11,330 bases of DNA from Acidobacteriota bacterium (GCA_021827245.1 JAKAWN010000208.1:1-11330); one strand, 5' to 3'; shown: positions 1 to 8,500, counted from the stretch's first letter. Translations and numbers: made by a program. Notes: a model not told the origin generated them from the letters alone.

Positions 1-1
1 G

Positions 2-256
2 TTCGGCGAAAAACAGTTAGAATGGGCCGTCGGAGACGCAGCAAGCCGGCTTGCTTCTGGGCTGGTCCATCGAATTGAACATCTAGCTGTGGTTCGTGAC
101 ATTCAGAAAAAACAGCGGTACACGGAAGGGGCCGCGGGAGAGGTCAAGATCATGGACGGCGACTACGATCGAACTTTCTCTTATTCGGTGTGCGCGCGGG
201 ACGAATGGCGGACGGTAACGATTAAACATACGAAGGAGTATCTGACGTCCACCTGA
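2..256 (+). CDS. C-terminal fragment of an unrecognised protein (5' end outside window)
   Basis: Reading from base 2 gives 84 codons without a stop, ending in TGA at 254-256. No start codon is needed because the frame is open to the window edge. The fragment begins FGEKQLEWAVGDAASRLASG and ends EWRTVTIKHTKEYLTST. It is hydrophilic and mixed in charge, with a probable amphipathic helix followed by a segment that looks like beta strands (around DYDRTFSYSV and EWRTVTIKH). I see no catalytic motif, cysteine pair, membrane segment or signal peptide, and I do not recognise the family. It runs in the same direction as the large helicase 177 bases downstream, so it may be the upstream gene of the same defence locus, but the gap is too wide to assume one operon. 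It counts as coding because the frame is open to the edge and the composition is protein-like. The short minus-strand ORF over the same bases is less convincing. Confidence 0.6.
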   Translation, partial: FGEKQLEWAVGDAASRLASGLVHRIEHLAVVRDIQKKQRYTEGAAGEVKIMDGDYDRTFSYSVCARDEWRTVTIKHTKEYLTST

Positions 257-418
257 AGATAGCGGGCATGGATAGACGGCGCATGATCCCCGCACTGCTC
301 GTGGCTGGGTGCCAAATCGCTAGGCAGTAAAGGTTGACGAGGACAGATGTTATGCAGCAAACAAAGGACGGATCTACTATCTGGGCATATCTAGTGTTTT
401 GACCGGTCGTCTCACTCT

Positions 419-423
419 AGGAG
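419..423 (+). promoter_or_regulatory. Probable ribosome binding site for the large helicase (supports a TTG start)
   Basis: AGGAG lies 10 bases upstream of the TTG at 434. The spacing is slightly long but usable. It is 22 bases from the in-frame ATG at 446, which is too far, and no better site precedes that ATG. This favours TTG at 434, though the protein similarity I recall for the family begins near the ATG (MAINPIKFA). Confidence 0.5.
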
Positions 424-433
424 CCCAGACCAG

Positions 434-3400
434 TTGCGTCTACTTATGGCCATCAATCCAATAAAATTCGCCAGCACGGTCAACGACCAGTTCCTGAACT
501 ATCAACTAACGGCATTTCCCCTCACCGATCCCGATTTGGCAACACAGGCTAGAATTCTTTTAAGGGGAAAGCTGGGACAGTCGCCCCTATTCAAAGGGCC
601 TTATATCTCGCTGTCCAGGTCTCTGAAGCTAACAAGGAATCTCGAGGACTTGGCCAATAGCGGGAATGTTCATCCCGCGCTTCCCGGCCTTACCGAATAT
701 CCGGTACTCTTCGCACACCAAGATGCCACGCTCACAGCGGTGAAGGACGGGAACCATTGTCTTATTGCCACCGGGACAGGCTCCGGAAAAACCGAGGCCT
801 TTTTGTACCCGATACTCGATCACTGCCTGAGGCTTCGCGATCTCAATCAACCAGAAGGCGTAGTCGCCGTCCTGGTCTACCCGATGAACGCCCTAGCAAT
901 TGACCAGTTGGGAAGACTCAGGCGAATGCTGGTCGGCTCAGGCATTTCATTCGGAATGTACGTTGGAACAACGGCTGCCGATGAGTCAGAACTCGAACAG
1001 GTAGTCAGGCTCAACCCTGGTGAGGGGAAAGACGCGTTCGAAAAGCTTGCCAGGAAATACCGTGACCACGAACGCACGATTATTTCCCCGACCGAAGAGC
1101 GGCTTACCGAAAAGGAAATCGCTGCTCACCCTCCGCGGTTGTTGCTGACGAACGTCAACCAGCTTGAAATCTTGCTGACGCGGGGCAAGGACTTAGGGAT
1201 GTTTGTTAGTGCACCTCTGAAGTTCCTTGTTTTCGACGAGGCACACACTTATAGCGGCGCTGTAGGCGCCGAGGTCGCCTGCCTGATTCGTCGCCTTCGT
1301 TCCTTCTGTGGGAAGAGCCCCGATGAGGTGACCTGCATAGCAACCTCAGCAACGATCACTGATCCCGAAGCCGGAGAAGAAGCAAGCGCACAATTCGCAT
1401 CGCGCTTTTTCGGAATCGATCCCGGGCGAGTGGTTCTGGTCAAAGAGGAATATGAAATCGAAGAATTTCCCCGCGAGAGAGTTAACCCGAATCCCCCAAG
1501 TGAAGATGCCATCCAGCTTCTAGAAAAGGCCTTACAGGCAATCGACCGGAACGACGAACTTGCATTGCGGCAGGTGGTTGAAGCACTGACCGGTAGACCC
1601 CTTTCGACGCGGGCGGCTTGGCCCGAAGCTCTTTACGACCACTTTCAGCACAACGAGTATGTATACGCGGTTTTCCACCAACTGGTACACCCGTTATATC
1701 TCCCCGAGGCGGTCCAGCGGATCAAAATCGCATTACGCCGGGACGGGTACAACGTTGATGGTCAAGCGAAAGCCGAACTGCTGTGCTATCTCGTCCTCGG
1801 GGCGGCCGCAGAAAAGGCGGATAACCCCCTCTTACGGCCTAAAGTTCACTACTTCGTCAAGGGGCTCGAAGGAGCGGTCATCAATTTCATAGAAGCCCAG
1901 GAACAGGCAGACTTTCGGGCCGATTTGAGCCTTTCTTTGGCTGACGCTCAACAAAAACACTTAGCCGAGCCGGGTGCATTCCTTCCGGTCCTCGTCTGCA
2001 AGAACTGTGGGCAGCATTATGTGCAGGGATATTACCGTAGTTTCTCGATTGTGAATGGGGAACCGGTCGGGGGAGATGCTGAAGGTAATAACGTTTACTG
2101 GGAGCCTTCCGACGAAGCTCAAGGCTCTCGGGTAATACTCACGAACCGCTTTCTTTCAGAAATTGAGGATGAGAGTGGTGCCGCCACTGAGAGACTTGAC
2201 CGGAAACGAGTGCCGACATTCTTCTGCCGCCACTGCGGAACTCTGCATAAGGCTAACGGAACGTGTCAACTTCCCAAATGCAAAAGGCCGGGAGCCCTTG
2301 TCCCTCTCTGGTGTATCCCAGTTAACGATGCAGGATTCTTGGCAACCTGCCCAAGCTGCGGGCAGCGAGGGAATGTAATTGGCGAAAGAATCATCGAACC
2401 AATCAGACCACTCCGCGCGGTGACGGTGGCGGATGTTCATATCCTGGCTCAGAACATGATTAACGCCGTCCCTCCGCAGCAACAACGTCTAATTGTGTTC
2501 ACTGACAACCGGCAAGACGCGGCTTTTCAGGCAGGATGGATGCAGGACCACGCCCGGCGATATCGGCTCCGGCACCTTATTTACGACTTTCTCCGTGACA
2601 AGAAAGAGCCCTCATCAATCAGTGATATCCAAGAGTATTTGCTCAGAATTTTCCGGGAGGATCGGGACCTCGCGATGGCGCTGGCTCCTGAGGTTTATCA
2701 GGGCCGAGCGCAAGAGGCATTCGGGAGGGACCTCGAGGAATCATTGCGGTACTACATACGGATTGCCTTGGTCAGGGAATGGGCCACCAGCTTCAAGCAA
2801 CGCGATAGTCTGGAAACCTGGGGAATGACAAGAGTCGTTTACGCAGGGGTGGATTCTGACCATCCCTGGATCGTCGATTGGGCCACGAAACTGCAACGTT
2901 CACCAGCAGAAGTCGTGGACGGAATATCGGCACTACTGGATAGCTACCGCAGAAATCGCTATTTTCACGATGGGATCGCGCCTATCTTCTCCAGGTACTG
3001 GCATGAGAGCGATGTCGAGGTACAGCGCGGTTTCCTCCCGCTTTTCGATTTTCCCCCGAAGGGGCTCAAAGAAAGGAGAGAAGAAGGGGACAACGAGCTA
3101 TACGTGACGCAATTCAGGTCATCCCGGGGGCAAACTCTCGCCGCAAATTTCCTGGCGAAGTGGGGAGCGCCACTCCACGTTCGCGAAGATTTTCACCAGG
3201 CACTTTGGGGGTTCCTCACTCAGATTTCAAAAGTTCTCGAGCCTGTCACCCTTGTTGGGAATCGGGGGAGAGCTCTTCCGGGGGCCGCCGGCGTCTACCA
3301 GCTTGCGTCCTCTCAGATTGGAATTGTGACCCAGCGAGAGCGCTACAGATGTGAGACTTGCCAGAGGATCCACACGCGACCTTTGCCGCGCCTTTGCTGT

Positions 3401-5851
3401 ACGGCTATGCACTGCAAAGGCACGGTCAGGAAGGAGGAACCGCCGAAGGACGATTACAACATTATCCTTCTCGATCTGCCCTTCTCAATGCTCTGTGCGC
3501 AGGAACATTCCGCCCAAGTGCCAGCGAAAGTGCGCGAGAAGATCGAAGACGATTTTAAGAAACCGACTGGGAGAACAAATTGCCTCGTTTGCACACCCAC
3601 CCTTGAACTAGGAGTAGATATTGGAAGCCTTGATATGGTGTTCATGCGGAACGTTCCTCCCAAGCCGTCCAACTATTGGCAGAGGGCTGGGCGTGGAGGT
3701 CGCCGACATCGCATGGCCGTTCTCTACACGTACTGTCGGAAAAGTAATCACGATACCTACTTCTTCCAGGAACCGACTCGGATGCTAGCGGGAGTGATTG
3801 ACGCCCCTAGGTTCAATCTGCGCAACGAGGTCATGCTGAGGAAACACGTTCACGCCGCCACGATCTCGGAGATGATCCGCCTCTCGCGCTCAATATCGCA
3901 GGAGTCAGGACTGTCCGATCCAGATATCGAAGAACTACGGAAGATCCGCGAGCAAGTTTTTCCTGATTACATCGTCACGTACCTCTTCCACGATGGTCAT
4001 CAATATCGATTGGAACCTTACTCTGTTATGCCGCTGAGCATATTCGTCTCAAAGCACAAAGAAAGGCTGTTTCAAGCTATTCGCAAAGTCTTCTCAAAAT
4101 ATTGGCCTGATGAAGATCGGCAACTTGTGTCAGATGAGTTTCTTGGTCGATACCTTGATGGAATGTCGGAGGCTCTTCAGGACGTCGTGAATTTGCTGCA
4201 TAGACGCATGCTTTGGGCCCTGCACACGCAGTCTCGACTCCTCGATGCCCAACGTAATGGGCTGCTAGAACCTGATGAAGAGAGGCTGCTTGCCCGCTGC
4301 AAACGCTATTTGCAGCAATTGGCAGAGCCGGAAATGAGCACATATGTGCTCCGAGTGTTAGCTGTGGAAGGATTTCTCCCAGGCTATGGAACTTACGAAG
4401 GTGGTATTCGCGCATTCGCGAGCAGAGCCCTTAGTGCCATGCATGGGCGGCCCGACTTCGAATTGTCACGTCCCCCATCAATTGCAGTGAGGGAATTTGT
4501 GCCAGGCAATTTGATTTACGCAAACAGCGGTCGTTTCAGAGTGAGCCTATTCCATTTTCCGGTGGGAGAGCACCGCTTAGAGCCAGAAGAGTACGTCGTA
4601 GACGTTGATAATGAACGCATCAGCCAAGCTTCCCCACCGAAGCCGGGCCAAGCTCAGTACGGTGGTCACCAGGGCGCTGTCATTTCCGGTCTTCCAGCCT
4701 GCGACGTGGATATTACGTACGTTTCCCGGATAAGTGACGAGGAGCAGAATCGTTTTCAATTACCTGTGACGATTCTCGGCTACCTCAAACCGGCGCACCG
4801 TGGGGGTCAGGCATATTCTGTGGGTGGAAAGAACATCCAACACCGGTTTGGCCAGCAGACTCGATTAGTTAATGTTGGCCCAGCCGACCGCGTCCGAAAA
4901 GGGTTTCTCGGATTCCCGATCTGCATCGTTTGTGGAGGAACACGCTCGCCATATGCCTCGCCCAAGGACTTGGACCATTTTGCGGAGGTTCATAAGGACC
5001 GATGCGGGAAAGCGCCGCAAAACATTGCACTGAGCGCTGATGCTTGCGTAGATGGCCTGCTTTTCCATGGGCTTGCTTCCAAAGCGGAAGCTGTCAACTT
5101 GGGAGAGGCACTCCGGATCGGCGGAGCACAAGTCCTAGAGATGGACGTCGAAGATCTGCAAATTCTTCCTCTCCCTCAACCTGACGGGTCCTACGACGTA
5201 TTTCTGTATGATCCAATGGTAGGCGGGTCAGGATTGCTTCAGCAAACACTAGAGCGCTGGCGAGAGATTATCCGGGCCTCGCTGACCGTCCTCACTGCGT
5301 GTCCCGACAAATGCGAGCTTAGTTGCTATCGTTGCATGCGCACTTTCCGCAACGTGTTCTACCACACCCTGTTGGACCGCCACGTGGCTGCCAATCTAAT
5401 TACACAGATGAACGAGGACCTGCAGAAGGAAGGGGACATCCCTCCCGTCGAAGAAGTGCAGCCGACTGCCGGAGGATTACCCACAAATGTCGGGGAGTTC
5501 GAGCTGAGCCAGATCTTGGAGAGGGCCGGGTTTCCACCCTTTGAGCATCAACATCAGATTGCTATCGGCAAGCCCTTCGCTAGCACGACCCCGGATCTGT
5601 ACCACCACGATCCAGCCAATGGTGTGACAGTGGCCGTCTACCTCGACGGTCTTTCCAAAGGAATCCATGGCAATATTGACCGAGCGAGGGTCGACCGCAT
5701 GATCCGGGAGCAACTGGAGTGCGACGGCATTGATGTCATTGAGATCGCTTCATCCGATCTTTCCGACCCAGAAGCCATGCGCCGTCATCTGAAGCGAATA
5801 GCCGTCAAACTAAGGAAACCGGAATTAATGACTAATCTCAAGGCGTTCTAG
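434..5851 (+). CDS. Giant DEAH-box SF2 helicase with DUF1998 domain and C-terminal Vsr/DUF559-like domain (DruE/DISARM-type)
   Basis: This 1805-aa protein is predicted to be a cytoplasmic ATP-driven DNA helicase or translocase. Visible motifs in order: HQ of the Q-motif (95-96); Walker A ATGTGSGKTE (112-121); motif Ia VYPMNALAIDQ (148-158); DEAH (268-271); SAT (305-307); second RecA-like domain opening with VFTDNRQDA (688-696); motif V CTPTLELGVD (1053-1062); motif VI QRAGRGGRR (1083-1091). Cysteine pairs at 522/525, 598/601, 611/616 and 639/642, and a cluster at 973-994, sit between and inside the motor domains. The DUF1998/MrfA-type cysteines are C1623, C1627, C1631 and C1634. Residues about 1689-1800 resemble a Vsr/DUF559 nuclease fold, with PD at 1720-1721 and LDGL at 1737-1740, but the usual lysine of (D/E)xK is absent. 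Length and order match the large DUF1998 helicases of defence islands such as Druantia DruE. DISARM splits these parts between DrmA and DrmB. No Druantia partner is visible, so I give no symbol. TTG at 434 is preferred; ATG at 446 is the alternative. Confidence 0.93.
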   Translation: MRLLMAINPIKFASTVNDQFLNYQLTAFPLTDPDLATQARILLRGKLGQSPLFKGPYISLSRSLKLTRNLEDLANSGNVHPALPGLTEYPVLFAHQDATLTAVKDGNHCLIATGTGSGKTEAFLYPILDHCLRLRDLNQPEGVVAVLVYPMNALAIDQLGRLRRMLVGSGISFGMYVGTTAADESELEQVVRLNPGEGKDAFEKLARKYRDHERTIISPTEERLTEKEIAAHPPRLLLTNVNQLEILLTRGKDLGMFVSAPLKFLVFDEAHTYSGAVGAEVACLIRRLRSFCGKSPDEVTCIATSATITDPEAGEEASAQFASRFFGIDPGRVVLVKEEYEIEEFPRERVNPNPPSEDAIQLLEKALQAIDRNDELALRQVVEALTGRPLSTRAAWPEALYDHFQHNEYVYAVFHQLVHPLYLPEAVQRIKIALRRDGYNVDGQAKAELLCYLVLGAAAEKADNPLLRPKVHYFVKGLEGAVINFIEAQEQADFRADLSLSLADAQQKHLAEPGAFLPVLVCKNCGQHYVQGYYRSFSIVNGEPVGGDAEGNNVYWEPSDEAQGSRVILTNRFLSEIEDESGAATERLDRKRVPTFFCRHCGTLHKANGTCQLPKCKRPGALVPLWCIPVNDAGFLATCPSCGQRGNVIGERIIEPIRPLRAVTVADVHILAQNMINAVPPQQQRLIVFTDNRQDAAFQAGWMQDHARRYRLRHLIYDFLRDKKEPSSISDIQEYLLRIFREDRDLAMALAPEVYQGRAQEAFGRDLEESLRYYIRIALVREWATSFKQRDSLETWGMTRVVYAGVDSDHPWIVDWATKLQRSPAEVVDGISALLDSYRRNRYFHDGIAPIFSRYWHESDVEVQRGFLPLFDFPPKGLKERREEGDNELYVTQFRSSRGQTLAANFLAKWGAPLHVREDFHQALWGFLTQISKVLEPVTLVGNRGRALPGAAGVYQLASSQIGIVTQRERYRCETCQRIHTRPLPRLCCTAMHCKGTVRKEEPPKDDYNIILLDLPFSMLCAQEHSAQVPAKVREKIEDDFKKPTGRTNCLVCTPTLELGVDIGSLDMVFMRNVPPKPSNYWQRAGRGGRRHRMAVLYTYCRKSNHDTYFFQEPTRMLAGVIDAPRFNLRNEVMLRKHVHAATISEMIRLSRSISQESGLSDPDIEELRKIREQVFPDYIVTYLFHDGHQYRLEPYSVMPLSIFVSKHKERLFQAIRKVFSKYWPDEDRQLVSDEFLGRYLDGMSEALQDVVNLLHRRMLWALHTQSRLLDAQRNGLLEPDEERLLARCKRYLQQLAEPEMSTYVLRVLAVEGFLPGYGTYEGGIRAFASRALSAMHGRPDFELSRPPSIAVREFVPGNLIYANSGRFRVSLFHFPVGEHRLEPEEYVVDVDNERISQASPPKPGQAQYGGHQGAVISGLPACDVDITYVSRISDEEQNRFQLPVTILGYLKPAHRGGQAYSVGGKNIQHRFGQQTRLVNVGPADRVRKGFLGFPICIVCGGTRSPYASPKDLDHFAEVHKDRCGKAPQNIALSADACVDGLLFHGLASKAEAVNLGEALRIGGAQVLEMDVEDLQILPLPQPDGSYDVFLYDPMVGGSGLLQQTLERWREIIRASLTVLTACPDKCELSCYRCMRTFRNVFYHTLLDRHVAANLITQMNEDLQKEGDIPPVEEVQPTAGGLPTNVGEFELSQILERAGFPPFEHQHQIAIGKPFASTTPDLYHHDPANGVTVAVYLDGLSKGIHGNIDRARVDRMIREQLECDGIDVIEIASSDLSDPEAMRRHLKRIAVKLRKPELMTNLKAF

Positions 5852-5874
5852 TTAGACCCTCGGGTTGTTGCTCT

Positions 5875-7473
5875 TCACAGATAACGAACAATCAACTCGA
5901 AGGTCCATTGGACTGCATGACCCAACGCCCATGTGGGTACAAACTTGAAGGATTTTGCGATGCTCGGCACATCGAACCCGGAAAGGCACAGAACTAGACC
6001 GGCCAGCACCCAGTTTACGGCCTGGACGAGCCTTCGTGTCCTCAGGAACCTTGCCTCATTCTGAAGCGGAATCTCTTCAAGAACGTCATGTCTCTGTTCT
6101 CCATTCAGAAACTCGCGGTACGGTTCAAAGCGCTTCCGGAAACGTTGAATGTGGTTGTAGAATTCGGCCGTCGCGCCCCGTGGGACATACCACCCGTTGA
6201 AGAAAAGCAGGAATAAACCATACGCCACAAGGATCACTGCGTAAGTCATGGGATTGAGTTGAACGGCGGTAGTAGATACGAGGGAGCCAGCAATCACCCC
6301 GAGTGTCGCAAGGACCGATTTTCTCAGAGATTCATTCAGGTCTCCCAGCGTTTTGTATAGGTACTCTGCAGATGAATTCGTGTAGCTGGATATCTCCTTT
6401 CCCAATTCAAAAAAGTCGGCTAGTTTCTCCTGAACAAACGCAGCGTAATTTGCCTTTGCTGATGCCATGATATCCGGCATCCTGGTTTCAAGGATTCCAA
6501 CGTTACGTTCCGGGTCTGGCCCGAGGTATTGCGTCACCGAATTTCTCGAAATCCTGAGAGCTGCATTTGGATGGGGAACCTCCTTGTAGACCCACGAGTA
6601 TAGGGAGTCGGTACCTTCGCCTGTCTTCTTGCTCACCATCCCTGTGCCATTCAATGTGACCTGTCTCTTGCCGATTCCCCAGAAGGTCAATTGTGTTTGT
6701 TTACTCTCGAGGAGGGAGACGTTCGCGATAGCAAGGAAGGCCAGTACACCTTTGAGCGACCGGAGCCATTCCGTAACCTCTGTCAGATCTCCGACCGTTC
6801 CTTCGAGCTCCAGAAAATCCGGCAGGTACACTCTGTCTGATCCCTGCCATGAGCATTCCTGCTGAACGATTTCGACACGTTTGGTTGCTTGGATGAAAGC
6901 GGCCTCGGAATATGACACGTCCTTAATATGCTGCCAGTCTGTAAAACACAAGAACGGCCCATCGAGAAATATTTCTTTGTCCAACATCAAGAACACCTTC
7001 TTCTTCTGGGCCCTCGGGAACAAAGTATGTAATTGGTCTGCTAGGGGAAGGAGTCGTTTCTTGAGTAATGTTGACACCAAGAAGACTGGTGTTACATCCA
7101 GATTCTCGGTGTCAAGGTGAGATTCCTGAACAACAGTCTTTTTGTCAAGAGTTACTGCAATACGGGCGGTCCAAGGTTCTTCGAGAAGCTGAGCGTCCTG
7201 CAAGTATTTTCGGAGATTATCCTTCCAGGTATCCTGACTGAGGACAAGCTCGTGCGAACCGAGAGCCGATACATCGAAATGGACCTTTTGGAGATCAGGT
7301 GGCAGGAGCGCCGCTGCTCTTTCGAGCCTCTCCACGCTCAGTTTCTCCACCGTGGGCCTGTCGAGCACGGCTTCCAGGTGAAAGTAGTCGTCCCCCTCCT
7401 CGCCATGAACACCCACCTTGTGGTCGGAGAGGGATTCGTATGCCTCGATGAGCCTTGAGGTCAGGTGCTGCAT
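5875..7473 (-). CDS. Unrecognised membrane protein with large soluble N-terminal part
   Basis: The protein is 532 aa and I do not recognise the family. Residues 1-385 are soluble in character, with alternating charged helices and strands and no signal peptide. The C-terminal part carries hydrophobic segments at about 387-404 (VLATLGVIAGSLVSTTAV), 409-430 (YAVILVAYGLFLLFFNGWYV) and 483-503 (VNWVLAGLVLCLSGFDV), with a weaker one at 511-528. The first two form a tight hairpin. A charged stretch of about 50 residues, including IQRFRKRFEPYREF, separates them from the third. The ATG at 7471-7473 lies 2 bases after the stop of the NA37-like gene. Its own ribosome site is poor (GGGCTGAGA just before ATG), so translation is probably coupled to the upstream gene. 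No enzymatic motif is evident. By position it could be the membrane anchor or effector working with the NA37 protein. That role is inference from gene order; the membrane topology is read from the sequence. Confidence 0.85.
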   Translation of the reverse strand: MQHLTSRLIEAYESLSDHKVGVHGEEGDDYFHLEAVLDRPTVEKLSVERLERAAALLPPDLQKVHFDVSALGSHELVLSQDTWKDNLRKYLQDAQLLEEPWTARIAVTLDKKTVVQESHLDTENLDVTPVFLVSTLLKKRLLPLADQLHTLFPRAQKKKVFLMLDKEIFLDGPFLCFTDWQHIKDVSYSEAAFIQATKRVEIVQQECSWQGSDRVYLPDFLELEGTVGDLTEVTEWLRSLKGVLAFLAIANVSLLESKQTQLTFWGIGKRQVTLNGTGMVSKKTGEGTDSLYSWVYKEVPHPNAALRISRNSVTQYLGPDPERNVGILETRMPDIMASAKANYAAFVQEKLADFFELGKEISSYTNSSAEYLYKTLGDLNESLRKSVLATLGVIAGSLVSTTAVQLNPMTYAVILVAYGLFLLFFNGWYVPRGATAEFYNHIQRFRKRFEPYREFLNGEQRHDVLEEIPLQNEARFLRTRRLVQAVNWVLAGLVLCLSGFDVPSIAKSFKFVPTWALGHAVQWTFELIVRYL

Positions 7474-7475
7474 TC

Positions 7476-8498
7476 TCAGCCCAGGATCTGATAAGTCCGA
7501 GTTCGCATTTCTACTATGGTGACCTCGGGATTATTCGGGTCAGGATTCGTTCGGTAGAAGCTAGGATCTGCCAAATCGACCTCTTTTATCTTGATTTCGG
7601 CTTTGTCAAGCCGTATTTTCCGCGTCCTCAGGAAACGTGAAGCCGCCGCCCGATCAACGTCAAAGTCGGGGTCGATCCCTTTTTGTGCAAAATAATCGAG
7701 GAGATCGTTGGCACGTTCCGGACGCGCTAAATGGGCGTGAGCGAACTCCTCGACGTTTATGTGTTGTGAGTGCAATGCCGCATCACATGCGTTCATCAGG
7801 TCCGTGGCCTCCTGTGGCCCGATGTCATTCTTTTCGAGCTTAAGGTTAACCCAATTACGGAAGTGGGTATAGAATTCCTTAGTTCTAATCATGTCATCCT
7901 TGCAAAAACGGCAGCGCAGAAAATGCTTCTGGAAAAAATTCGCGACTTCGTCGGCTCGCGCTTGCATATCAAGCAGCAAGATTTCTGGTATTGAGTCCAA
8001 GGTCGCTTTTCGAATGAACGCAAACTTCTGGAGATGCCCCTGGGGATCCGGCAGCGCTTGGCCTTCATGAACGAAGTCAACCGACTGCCGGACGCGGGCT
8101 CGAAAAATCGGATGCGGATCCATCTTCAGAAGTGCCAAGAAGCGGTAATTCTCATCGTCGTTTTTGCAGAGACAAACGGCAAGGAAGCCGGGGTCAATAT
8201 TCCGATTACTTCCCATGCTCTCATAAAGGACTTCGGCTATTTTCCCACTTTCATCCGCAAATACACCGGGACGCGAAAGAATCTTCCGACACGATTCTGC
8301 AACGGCCCCAGGCGGTTGCTCGAAGGTCGCGGCCCTCGGACGCTGGAGCATCGAGCATTTGCGAAGATGTTGGGTTATGAAGTCCTGCACTTCACGAGAA
8401 AATGGCTTAGCTAAGCGGGAGATTATTTTCCTCCCTTGTATGTGGTCAAGTTGGTGGGCGATCAGTTTCTCCAGGGTAATGTTCTTAAGCCTTCGCAT
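7476..8498 (-). CDS. NA37 (YejK/NdpA-like) nucleoid-associated protein
   Basis: The chosen start gives 340 aa, close to the 335 aa of E. coli YejK. The shared layout is what I recognise: an N-terminal ALHQL/IAHQL-type opening (ITLEKLIAHQLDHIQ), a central strand pair (FLAVCLCK, then YRFLALLKMDP), a PEILLLDMQAR strand, VANFFQKHFLRCRFCKDD matching the VADFF...FLG block of YejK, LLDYFAQKGID matching its FAAEKGY block, and a beta-rich C-terminus (KAEIKIKEVDL). NA37 proteins bind the nucleoid and DNA; their biochemical role is poorly known. A CRFC pair at residues 196-199 could bind metal. ATG at 8498 is preferred over ATG at 8522 because a strong GGAGG site lies 7 bases before it and none precedes 8522. 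The stop is 2 bases from the membrane-protein ATG, and sbcC ends 70 bases upstream. The family call rests on motif order recalled from YejK, so it is good but not certain. Confidence 0.75.
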   Translation of the reverse strand: MRRLKNITLEKLIAHQLDHIQGRKIISRLAKPFSREVQDFITQHLRKCSMLQRPRAATFEQPPGAVAESCRKILSRPGVFADESGKIAEVLYESMGSNRNIDPGFLAVCLCKNDDENYRFLALLKMDPHPIFRARVRQSVDFVHEGQALPDPQGHLQKFAFIRKATLDSIPEILLLDMQARADEVANFFQKHFLRCRFCKDDMIRTKEFYTHFRNWVNLKLEKNDIGPQEATDLMNACDAALHSQHINVEEFAHAHLARPERANDLLDYFAQKGIDPDFDVDRAAASRFLRTRKIRLDKAEIKIKEVDLADPSFYRTNPDPNNPEVTIVEMRTRTYQILG

Positions 8499-8500
8499 TT

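Noticed and set aside
334..339. TTGACG as a -35 box for the helicase
   Set aside because: No acceptable -10 hexamer lies 16-18 bases downstream; the nearest TA-rich stretches are at wrong distances (TTATGC about 10 bases away, TACTAT about 35).
401..408. GACCGGTC palindrome upstream of the helicase as an operator
   Set aside because: A single perfect 8-base palindrome with no flanking symmetry or repeat is expected by chance.
2156..2485. Minus-strand 109-aa ORF inside the helicase
   Set aside because: It lies wholly antisense to a long protein with clear motifs, has no ribosome site and no recognisable content.
434..5851. Naming the helicase druE
   Set aside because: The architecture fits, but other large DUF1998 helicases share it and no Druantia partner gene is visible.
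5852..5874. Bidirectional terminator ACCCTCGGGT
   Set aside because: The loop would be 2 bases; opening it leaves a 3-bp stem and there is no T-tract on either side.
5875..8498. Calling the pair Kiwa (kwaA/kwaB)
   Set aside because: The DNA-side protein follows the NA37/YejK layout and the membrane protein is 532 aa with a large soluble domain, unlike the small KwaA. Only the logic is similar.
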